NCBI RefSeq assembly: GCF_024168645.1
Contig: NZ_JALJWF010000001.1
Coordinates: 2,843,001-2,907,000 of the forward strand
Direction of reading: 5' to 3'
DNA: 64,000 nt
From: Pseudomonas sp. GGS8
GTDB lineage: Bacteria > Pseudomonadota > Gammaproteobacteria > Pseudomonadales > Pseudomonadaceae
Every line of letters begins with the position of its first letter. Positions within the stretch are counted from its first letter, which is position 1. This document shows positions 57,656 to 64,000 of this stretch, one piece after another. The position numbers and the translations under genes were made by a program. The notes under the pieces are model-generated. The model did not search any database and had not been told where the DNA came from. It saw only the letters and a program-made list of their open reading frames with translations.

Positions 57656-59212
57656 TTACAGGCCTGGCAAGCGTTGGCGAATTTGCGCAACGACGGTGTC
57701 GAGAGTGCCACTTTCATTGGTCTGGACGCGTTTGCTGCAGAGGATTTCAGCTGGCGTCAGGGCCTCGCGGCTGGCTTGCTGGGCGGCGATAACGGCCAGA
57801 TTGGCATCGGACGGATCGTTGTTGTCCGCCTGACGTTGCTTCAGCCAGCTTTCGATCACCGCTTGTGGTGCGTCGCAATCGAGGATCAGGAACGGTGCAC
57901 CGGTGGCCTCGGCGATTTTTGCCGCACCGTCACGTTGGTCGCGCTTGAGATAAGTGGCATCGATCACCACCGGGAAGCCGGCACGCAGAATCACATCGGC
58001 AACTTCATGCAGACGGGCATAGGTGGCGACGCTGGCGTCGGCGCTATAGATGCCGGCCTGCGGGGCGTTCGGTACGGTCTGTTCGCCAAACATACGCTTG
58101 CGCTCGACATCCGAACGCAGGCGAATGGCACCCAATGCTTCCACCAGACGCATGGCCACATGGCTTTTGCCGACGGCGGAAACACCATGGGTGATCGCCA
58201 GGAAACGCGAAGGAATGGTGCTGTAGCTTTCCGCCAGGTTGGCGTAGTTGCGGTACTGACGCAGCGTAGTAGCGCGCTGCACCGGATCGGCTTCGGCCGG
58301 CATGCTGAACAGGCTGACCTTGGCGCGAACCAGTGCGCGGTAGGCTTTATAGAAGTTCAGCAGCTCAAGGCCCTGGTAGTCGCCGGTCAGTTCCAGGTAT
58401 TGGCTGATGAAACGGCGCGCCAGGCTCTTCAGGCCACGGTCTTCCAGGTCCATTGCCAGGAAACCGGTGTCGGCGTAAACGTCGGTGAAGCGGAACGGTT
58501 CGTTGAACTCGATGCAGTCGAAGATCACCACTTTGCCGTCGATTACAGTGGCGTTGCCCAAGTGAATGTCGCCATGGCATTCGCGAATGAAACCGTCGGC
58601 CTTGCGCTGGGTGAACAGCGGCTTGAGGCGCTCGAAGCTGCTTTCGGCCCAGGCTTGCAGTGCGTCGAGTTGCAGCAGATCGGCCTTGTCGCTGAGGAAC
58701 GGGCGGATCTGTTCGAAGTTCTGCCGTACCGGCGCCATGACGCTGTCCGGCGTGCCGGCTTCGTGTTCGGCAGGCACTTTCGGTGCGCCGAGATGGAATT
58801 GAGCAATCTGTGCGGCCATCTCGTCAATGTGCGCGGTGGTCAATTCGCCGTTGGCTTGCAGGGTGCTGAGCAGTTGGCTTTGTGGGAACTGGCGCATTTT
58901 CAGGGCGTAATCGACAACCGGGCCATCGCCGCCCAGTTGTGGTGCCTCGGCGCTGCCGGTGATCGGCAGCACTTCAAGATACAAATCACGGGTCAGACGC
59001 TGGTTCAGGCGCAGCTCCTCGCCGCAGAAATGCTTGCGAGCTTGGAGACTGGTGAAGTCGAGGAAGCCGAAATTCACCGGCTTCTTCACTTTATAAGCGT
59101 AGGGACCGGTGAGTATCACCCAGGAAATATGGGTCTCGATGACCTGGAACCCTTCTACGGGATGCGGGTAGAGGGCCGGGTTTTGCAGGGCAACGATCAG
59201 GGACTGGCTCAC
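57656..59212 (-). CDS. APH-like kinase / P-loop NTPase fusion protein
   Basis: Two-domain protein of 518 residues. The N-terminal half resembles aminoglycoside phosphotransferase kinases: VNFGFLDFTSLQARKHFCGEE, then the catalytic ECHGDIHLGNATVIDGKVVIFDCIEFNEPFRFTDV (HGD and metal-binding D). The C-terminal half has a P-loop GVSAVGKSHVAMRLVEALGA and further Zeta/AAA33-type motifs (VVIDATYLKRDQRDGAA). The GTG at 59212, with AAGGA upstream, gives MSQSLIVALQNPALYPHP; no ATG fits and the longer frame crosses into the mrcB promoter. Substrate unknown; an antibiotic-resistance role is not supported by context. Confidence 0.85.
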   Translation of the reverse strand: MSQSLIVALQNPALYPHPVEGFQVIETHISWVILTGPYAYKVKKPVNFGFLDFTSLQARKHFCGEELRLNQRLTRDLYLEVLPITGSAEAPQLGGDGPVVDYALKMRQFPQSQLLSTLQANGELTTAHIDEMAAQIAQFHLGAPKVPAEHEAGTPDSVMAPVRQNFEQIRPFLSDKADLLQLDALQAWAESSFERLKPLFTQRKADGFIRECHGDIHLGNATVIDGKVVIFDCIEFNEPFRFTDVYADTGFLAMDLEDRGLKSLARRFISQYLELTGDYQGLELLNFYKAYRALVRAKVSLFSMPAEADPVQRATTLRQYRNYANLAESYSTIPSRFLAITHGVSAVGKSHVAMRLVEALGAIRLRSDVERKRMFGEQTVPNAPQAGIYSADASVATYARLHEVADVILRAGFPVVIDATYLKRDQRDGAAKIAEATGAPFLILDCDAPQAVIESWLKQRQADNNDPSDANLAVIAAQQASREALTPAEILCSKRVQTNESGTLDTVVAQIRQRLPGL

Positions 59213-59330
59213 AGGCGATCCTTCAGAGTCTGGGGAAAATTCAAGGCCGTCATTATGGCTGCAAGTCCGTCCGACGCAAACCTCAGAGGGCTCCTGTTGA
59301 GGATGAATAAAGTGCGTATAATCCGCCGCC

Positions 59331-61649
59331 ATGACTCGAACTCGATCCCCCCGCACTCCTAAAAAACCACCTTCCAAGGGCATGCGTCCTTGGCTGGGCT
59401 GGGCCCTTAAACTCAGCCTGGTCGGCCTTGTGGTGCTCGCCGGGTTCGCGGTTTACCTCGACGCTGTGGTCCAGGAGAAATTCTCTGGCAAGCGCTGGAC
59501 CATCCCGGCCAAGGTGTACGCGCGCCCGCTTGAGCTGTTCGTCGGACAAAAGCTCAGCAAGGACGACTTCCTCACCGAACTCGATGCTTTGGGCTACCGG
59601 CGCGAAGCTGTCAGCAACGGCCCCGGCGCGGCAGCGGTCAATGGCAATACCGTCGACTTGAATACCCGAGGCTTCCAGTTCTATGAAGGTATGGAGAGCG
59701 CCCAGCCCGTGCGCGTGCGGTTCTCCGGCGATTATGTGGCCGAGCTCTCGGCGACCAATGGTTCGAAACTTTCTGTGGTGCGACTGGAGCCGCTGCTGAT
59801 CGGCGGGATTTACCCGAAAAACCTTGAAGACCGCATCCTGATCAAGATCGATCAGGTTCCACCGTATCTGCTCGATACCCTGGTTGCCGTAGAAGACCGG
59901 GATTTCTACAGCCACTGGGGCGTGTCGCCGAAGTCGATTGCCCGAGCTATCTACGTCAACACCTCGGGCGGCAAGATGACCCAGGGCGGTAGCACGCTGA
60001 CGCAACAGTTGGTCAAGAACTTCTACCTCACCAATGAACGCAGCCTGACCCGTAAGCTCACCGAAGCCATGATGGCGATGTTGCTTGAGCTGCATTACGA
60101 CAAGCGCGACATTCTTGAGGCTTACCTCAATGAAGTGTTCGTCGGCCAGGATGGTCAGCGCGCGGTGCACGGCTTCGGCCTGGCCAGCCAGTTCTTCTTC
60201 GGGCAGCCATTGTCCGAGCTGAAGCTGCACCAAGTCGCTTTGTTGGTGGGCATGGTCAAGGGTCCGTCCTATTACAACCCGCGTCGCAACCCCGAGCGGG
60301 CGCTGGAACGGCGCAATCTGGTCCTCGATGTTCTGAAGGAGCAAGGCGTTGCCAGCGCCGAGCAGGTTGAGGCGGCGAAGAAAATGCCATTGGGTGTGAC
60401 CACTCGCGGCAAGTTGGCCGACAGCTCGTTCCCGGGCTTCCTCGATCTGGTTAAACGTCAGTTGCGCGAAGACTACCGCGATGAAGACTTGACCGAAGAA
60501 GGGCTGCGAATCTTCACCAGTTTCGACCCGATCCTGCAGATGAAAGCCGAAGCCTCGGTCAATGACACGTTCAAACGTCTTTCGGGTCGCAAAGGGGCCG
60601 ATGACGTGGAAGCGGCGATGGTCGTGACCAACCCGGAAACCGGTGAAGTTCAGGCCATGATCGGCAGCCGTCAGGCGAGTTTCGCCGGTTTCAACCGGGC
60701 GCTGGACGCAGTACGACCGATCGGTTCTTTGATCAAACCGGCGGTTTATCTGACAGCCCTTGAGAAACCGAGCCAGTACACGCTGACCAGTTGGCTGTCG
60801 GACGACTACTTCTCGGTCAAGGGCGCGGACGGTCAGATCTGGAAACCACAGAACTATGACCGCCGTTCCCACGGCACGGTGTTCCTGTATCAAGGGTTGG
60901 CGCATTCCTACAACCTGTCGACCGCGCGTCTCGGGTTGGCGGTGGGCGTGCCGAATGTCTTGAAGACCCTGGCACGTCTGGGGGTGAGCCGCGAATTCCC
61001 GGCGTTCCCGTCGATGTTGCTCGGTGCTGGCGGTATGACCCCGATCGAAGTGGCGACCATGTACCAGACGCTGGCCAATGGCGGGTTCAATACGCCGATG
61101 CGCGGGATTCGCAGCGTACTGACTGCCGAGGGTGAGCCGCTCAAGCGTTATCCGTTCCAGATTCAGCAGCAATTTGATCCGGCGTCCATTTACCTGATCC
61201 AGAACGCCATGCAGCGCGTCATGCGTGAAGGCACCGGCAGTTCGGTTTACAACGTGTTGCCGAAAACTCTGACCCTGGCCGGCAAGACCGGTACCAGTAA
61301 CGATTCGCGGGACAGCTGGTTCGCCGGTTTCAGTCAAGATCTGCTGGCCGTGGTCTGGCTCGGGCGCGATGATAATGGCAAGACACCGTTCACCGGTGCC
61401 ACCGGTGCGCTGCAGGTCTGGACCAGTTTCATGCGTAAAGCTGATCCGCTGCCGCTGGACATGCCGCAGCCGGACAATATTGTTCAGGCCTGGGTCGATT
61501 CGCGCACCGGGCAAGGTTCCGAAGCCAACTGCCCAGGTGCGGTGCAGATGCCGTATATTCGCGGCAGTGAACCGCCTCCCGGTGCTGCTTGCGGTGGCGA
61601 AAGCCCTGCAGAATCGGTGATGGATTGGGTCAAGGGCTGGATGAATTAA
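59331..61649 (+). CDS. mrcB: penicillin-binding protein 1B (bifunctional PBP)
   Basis: Peptidoglycan glycosyltransferase/transpeptidase of 772 residues. One N-terminal membrane helix (about 25-47), a UB2H domain (about 65-155) that docks the lipoprotein activator, GT51 with the catalytic EDRDFYSHWGVSPKSIARA (Glu near residue 188), then the transpeptidase with SXXK in GSLIKPAVYL (Ser465), HSYNLS (SXN) and KTGTSNDSRDSWF (KTG near 651). All catalytic residues are present. The lipoprotein gene just downstream fits its activator. Confidence 0.97.
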   Translation: MTRTRSPRTPKKPPSKGMRPWLGWALKLSLVGLVVLAGFAVYLDAVVQEKFSGKRWTIPAKVYARPLELFVGQKLSKDDFLTELDALGYRREAVSNGPGAAAVNGNTVDLNTRGFQFYEGMESAQPVRVRFSGDYVAELSATNGSKLSVVRLEPLLIGGIYPKNLEDRILIKIDQVPPYLLDTLVAVEDRDFYSHWGVSPKSIARAIYVNTSGGKMTQGGSTLTQQLVKNFYLTNERSLTRKLTEAMMAMLLELHYDKRDILEAYLNEVFVGQDGQRAVHGFGLASQFFFGQPLSELKLHQVALLVGMVKGPSYYNPRRNPERALERRNLVLDVLKEQGVASAEQVEAAKKMPLGVTTRGKLADSSFPGFLDLVKRQLREDYRDEDLTEEGLRIFTSFDPILQMKAEASVNDTFKRLSGRKGADDVEAAMVVTNPETGEVQAMIGSRQASFAGFNRALDAVRPIGSLIKPAVYLTALEKPSQYTLTSWLSDDYFSVKGADGQIWKPQNYDRRSHGTVFLYQGLAHSYNLSTARLGLAVGVPNVLKTLARLGVSREFPAFPSMLLGAGGMTPIEVATMYQTLANGGFNTPMRGIRSVLTAEGEPLKRYPFQIQQQFDPASIYLIQNAMQRVMREGTGSSVYNVLPKTLTLAGKTGTSNDSRDSWFAGFSQDLLAVVWLGRDDNGKTPFTGATGALQVWTSFMRKADPLPLDMPQPDNIVQAWVDSRTGQGSEANCPGAVQMPYIRGSEPPPGAACGGESPAESVMDWVKGWMN

Positions 61650-61665
61650 GCAAAGAGGATTTGAA

Positions 61666-62400
61666 GTGAACAAGTGGTTGATTCCAGCGGTGACTGCCGT
61701 GGCTTTGCTCAGCGGCTGCTCCACTGTGCAGCGTGGTTCGATCCCGGTTGAGGATGCCGGCACTGCCGTCTCCAACAGCGAGCGGATTTCGGCGAATGGC
61801 GGGTTCCGGCAGTCGACGGTGAAGCGTCCTGTCCAAGCTCAGACTCAGGCGATCCCGCAAGGTGACACGGGGGTCGTGGTGATGGTCCCGGGGGGTGGCG
61901 CTGTCTCCTCGGCGCCGATCAGCACTTCGCCGATTACCCCGGGTCCGATTACTCCGGGGCCGATTGATACCTCGCCGGTTCAGTCGGCACCGATCAATCA
62001 GGGCAGTTACAGCATGCCGTCGACGCCCAGCGGGATTCCTTCGGCGAACTCCGGCGGTCTGTCCGCCGATGAACAACTGGACGGTCCGGTCCTGGCATTG
62101 TTGACCACCGCCCAGCAGCAACAGGCCAGTGGCGACCTTAATGGTGCATCTTCCAGCCTCGAACGTGCCCAGCGTGTTGCACCGCGCGAGCCGCAAGTGC
62201 TTTATCGTCTGGCGCAGGTACGTATGGCTCAAGGTGATGCGGCGCAGGCCGAGCAGTTTGCCCGTCGTGGTCTGACGTTCGCCAATGGGCGTCCGGATCT
62301 TCAGGCCAGCCTGTGGGAATTGATCGCCCAGGCCCGTGAGAAGCAAGGTGACCCGGCCGGTGCAGCATTGGCTCGTCAGAAGGCCAAGGTTTCGCTGTGA
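61666..62400 (+). CDS. lpoP: LpoP-type TPR lipoprotein, PBP1B activator
   Basis: Outer-membrane lipoprotein of 244 residues. Signal MNKWLIPAVTAVALLSGC with lipobox LLSGC. A long flexible linker follows, rich in Pro, Ser, Thr and Gln and containing the near-repeat SPITPGPITPGPIDTSPVQS (residues ~87-106). The C-terminal part (DEQLDGPVLALLTTAQQQQASGDLNGASSSLERAQRVAPREPQVLYRLAQVRMAQGDAAQAEQFARRGLTFA) is TPR. P. aeruginosa LpoP, encoded after ponB/mrcB, has this layout and activates PBP1B; the assignment here rests on position and architecture. Its stop overlaps the yqcC start. Confidence 0.88.
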   Translation: MNKWLIPAVTAVALLSGCSTVQRGSIPVEDAGTAVSNSERISANGGFRQSTVKRPVQAQTQAIPQGDTGVVVMVPGGGAVSSAPISTSPITPGPITPGPIDTSPVQSAPINQGSYSMPSTPSGIPSANSGGLSADEQLDGPVLALLTTAQQQQASGDLNGASSSLERAQRVAPREPQVLYRLAQVRMAQGDAAQAEQFARRGLTFANGRPDLQASLWELIAQAREKQGDPAGAALARQKAKVSL

Positions 62401-62735
62401 TGGATATGCGCTTTCCGAAGATTGCCGAGCAGTTGCTGTTGATCGAGCGCGAACTGCGCGTTCAGGGTTGGTGGGATGAAGTGCCGCCGTCCGCTGAGGC
62501 GCTCTCCAGCGTTGAACCGTTTTCGGTGGATACGCTGGATTTCGAGCAATGGCTGCAATGGATCTTCCTGCCAAGGATGAAGTCGATCCTGGAGCAGAAC
62601 CAGCCATTGCCCAACGCATCGGGGATTCAGGAGATGGCCGAAATGGTCTTCGCCTCCCGCAACGTCCAGGGCAAGGATCGGCAGCTTCAGGTCTTGCTCA
62701 AAGAGTTCGACGTGTTGATCAGCGTCTCCCGCTGA
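62400..62735 (+). CDS. YqcC-family protein
   Basis: Soluble protein of 111 residues. FPKIAEQLLLIERELRVQGWWDEVPPSAEAL and FSVDTLDFEQWLQWIFLPRMKSILEQ match the YqcC family, in which the E. coli gene lies beside truC. Function unknown. It overlaps lpoP by TGATG and so belongs to the mrcB-lpoP operon. An ATG at 62406 is an alternative start. Confidence 0.88.
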   Translation: MDMRFPKIAEQLLLIERELRVQGWWDEVPPSAEALSSVEPFSVDTLDFEQWLQWIFLPRMKSILEQNQPLPNASGIQEMAEMVFASRNVQGKDRQLQVLLKEFDVLISVSR

Positions 62736-62741
62736 ATCGGA

Positions 62742-62769
62742 AACTGCCAGTGCTTACTGGCAGTTTTTC
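62742..62769 (+). terminator. mrcB-lpoP-yqcC terminator
   Basis: Stem ACTGCCAGT / ACTGGCAGT with loop GCTT followed by TTTT, 6 nt after the YqcC stop; it overlaps the end of the convergent DUF4124 gene. Confidence 0.88.
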
Positions 62770-63176
62770 GTAATCTGTTTCTGTGCTTCGGTGATGCGCT
62801 CCTGACGTTGTTGGTCGGTCAGGCGGCGCGTCTCGCCGTCGACTTCTTCTCGTAATCGTGGATTGTTCTGCAGTTGAGCCAGGTTCGTCCGGGCCTGTTC
62901 GCAGAACACTTTTAGCTGGGCCTGCTGCTCGGCGACCTGTTTTTTCACTTTGTGATCGATGGCTTTTTGATCGCCTATGACGTTGCCGCGTGGCAGCGTG
63001 CCTGGTTTGCCGACGGGCGGGGAGGGCGTGACCATCAAGGTGGCCTCCCGGCCTTGGGGCGGTTGCGCATCGAAATGGGTGACGCCCTGGGCATCGACCC
63101 ATTTATAGATCTGACCCGCCATGCACAAAGGGCTCAGGCTGATCAGCAAGCCGGTGGTGAGGAAGAACGTTCGCAT
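62754..63176 (-). CDS. DUF4124 exported protein
   Basis: Periplasmic protein of 140 residues. A signal peptide (MRTFFLTTGLLISLSPLCMA) precedes IYKWVDAQGVTHFDAQPPQG, the DUF4124 signature (a beta-hairpin seen at the N-terminus of many envelope proteins). The rest is a charged helical region (KVFCEQARTNLAQLQNNPRLREEVDGETRRLTDQQRQERITEAQKQI), probably coiled coil. Function unknown. It converges on YqcC and is divergent from ilvI. Confidence 0.85.
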   Translation of the reverse strand: MRTFFLTTGLLISLSPLCMAGQIYKWVDAQGVTHFDAQPPQGREATLMVTPSPPVGKPGTLPRGNVIGDQKAIDHKVKKQVAEQQAQLKVFCEQARTNLAQLQNNPRLREEVDGETRRLTDQQRQERITEAQKQITKNCQ

Positions 63177-63577
63177 GCCATTTCCTTGTCATGAGTGCGC
63201 AATTGAAGCTAACACAGTTGCGGTTTAAAGGTTTTTTCTTGCGTTCTCATGCGCTTAGTTCGAATAAAGCACATTGACGGCTTGACTTGCGATGGGCGAA
63301 ACAGAAGAATCCAAAGTCCGCTGTAGAGGGACTGCCAGAAGCAGACCCACTCGGTAGATCATGAGGCGCACATCCGCGCCGACCTGTTACACCCGCAACG
63401 CGTTACCTCGCGCTGGGTGGGAAAGGCCCGCAACACTTGGGACGATCCCAATACTTGCTCAGTCAGTGCTGACGTAGTCGGCGACCACCGTCGCTCATGC
63501 TCTGCCGAGAAGTAAACCTATTAAGACCCGTCCTCTTTGAATGTGGGCGGTATTCTGGCGTTTTAGAGGTGAACAAC
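63177..63577 (+). promoter_or_regulatory. ilvI leader region with structured RNA and small ORF
   Basis: 400 bp without an annotated gene. It includes TTGGGACGATCCCAA (63438-63452), a perfect hairpin, and GTCAGTGCTGAC (63462-63473), plus GCGACCACCGTCGC. A small ORF at 63361-63477 (38 codons) ends [13 protein letters not shown]. Together these may form an attenuator or other cis-regulatory leader of ilvI; no T-rich terminator is obvious before the gene. Confidence 0.45.
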
Positions 63578-64000
63578 GTGGAGCTTTTATCTGGCGGTGA
63601 GATGCTCGTCCGCTTTTTGCGTGACGAAGGCGTCAAATATATCTACGGGTACCCGGGCGGTGCCGCATTGCATATTTACGATGCACTGTTCAAAGAGCCG
63701 AGTGTTCAACACATTCTTGTTCGTCATGAGCAGGCTGCCACCCACATGGCTGACGGCTATGCGCGCGCCACTGGCAAGGCTGGCGTGGTACTGGTGACCT
63801 CCGGTCCTGGTGCGACCAATGTCATTACCGGTATTGCCACGGCGTACATGGACTCGATCCCGATGGTAATCCTGACCGCTCAGGTGCCGAGTTCTCTGGT
63901 TGGTACCGACGCGTTCCAGGAGACCGACATGATCGGTATCTCCCGGCCGATCGTGAAACACAGTTTTATCATCAAGCACGCTTCGGAAATCCCGGAAGTT
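63578..64000 (+). CDS. ilvI: acetolactate synthase large subunit (partial)
   Basis: Thiamine-diphosphate enzyme of branched-chain amino-acid synthesis, cut by the window end after about 141 codons. The GTG at 63578 with AGAGGTG upstream gives [38 protein letters not shown] (with Met for the GTG). The YGYPGGA and [20 protein letters not shown] motifs with the catalytic Glu of the ThDP N-terminal domain, and [22 protein letters not shown], are visible. An ATG at 63497 would extend the frame by 27 unrelated codons and was not used. IlvH should follow beyond the window. Confidence 0.95.
   Translation, partial: MELLSGGEMLVRFLRDEGVKYIYGYPGGAALHIYDALFKEPSVQHILVRHEQAATHMADGYARATGKAGVVLVTSGPGATNVITGIATAYMDSIPMVILTAQVPSSLVGTDAFQETDMIGISRPIVKHSFIIKHASEIPEV

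Noticed and set aside
57674..59362. A 562-codon plus-strand frame opposite the kinase fusion
   Set aside because: Antisense shadow; the minus-strand protein carries clear kinase and P-loop motifs.
59283..61775. An 830-codon open frame on the minus strand across mrcB
   Set aside because: It is fully antisense to a PBP1B gene with all catalytic motifs, and its translation is Arg/His/Gln rich with no domain; a shadow of high-GC codon use.
63497..63577. In-frame ATG 27 codons upstream of ilvI
   Set aside because: The added residues have no similarity to acetolactate synthase N-termini, and the GTG with a good RBS gives the conserved MELLSG start.

Overview
The window is chromosomal core DNA of a Pseudomonas, most likely of the P. 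fluorescens group. Three things point there. Gene order matches known pseudomonad blocks: ispH with the minor pilins, pilABCD-coaE-yacG, dksA-gluQ-cbrXAB-crcZ-pcnB-folK-panBCD-pgi-acs, and phu-prrF-mrcB-lpoP-ilvI. Several intergenic gaps hold REP palindromes of the GGGAGCGAGCCTGCTCGCGA type. The code is GC-rich with NtrC/sigma-54 style regulation. No rRNA operon, CRISPR array, prophage or intact insertion sequence was seen.

Layout. 1-11800: ispH, a type IV pilus minor-pilin operon (FimT-type pseudopilin, PilV, PilW, PilX, PilY1, PilE), thiO, and the PilS/PilR two-component pair. 11900-17540: bamD, rluD-pgeF, and clpB behind a heat-shock promoter. 17660-18260: a tRNA cluster (Asn, Pro, Lys, Pro). 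18280-24900: a chemotaxis receptor behind a sigma-28 promoter, a small EF-hand protein with two EGKCG motifs, a type II NADH dehydrogenase, conserved small proteins, and a thioredoxin-like/CbiM-like pair. 24690-29940: pilA divergent from pilB-pilC-pilD-coaE-yacG. 30000-35350: a BON-domain protein, DUF2845 and DUF748 proteins, and an rRNA methyltransferase. 35365-44100: a decayed thiolase tail, acs, pgi, panD, panC-panB, folK, pcnB. 44250-49400: the sRNA crcZ and cbrB-cbrA-cbrX, which control carbon catabolite repression. 49480-53560: gluQ, dksA, an aminotransferase, sfsA, a Rieske protein. 53600-56570: an incomplete haem/iron uptake operon and the Fur-controlled sRNA prrF. 56700-64000: a TfoX-C protein, a pentapeptide protein, a kinase fusion, PBP1b with its lipoprotein activator, YqcC, DUF4124 and the start of ilvI.

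How the parts connect. PilS/PilR should drive pilA through the sigma-54 promoter visible upstream of it, and pilB, pilC, pilD and the minor-pilin operon supply the rest of the pilus parts present here. CbrA/CbrB should drive crcZ from a second clear sigma-54 promoter; crcZ carries six A-rich Hfq/Crc target clusters. The iron block pairs a FecCD permease, its ATPase and a ChaN-type lipoprotein with prrF, whose promoter overlaps a Fur box.

Most unusual items: (1) an orphan HvfA/bufferin-like RiPP precursor fused to two EF-hands with no modifying enzyme beside it; (2) a truncated thiolase abutting the acs stop codon, with its catalytic Cys changed to Arg; (3) a phu-type locus lacking receptor, binding protein and cytoplasmic haem carrier; (4) a second tRNA-Pro placed 2 nt after a terminator; (5) a structured ilvI leader with a small ORF.
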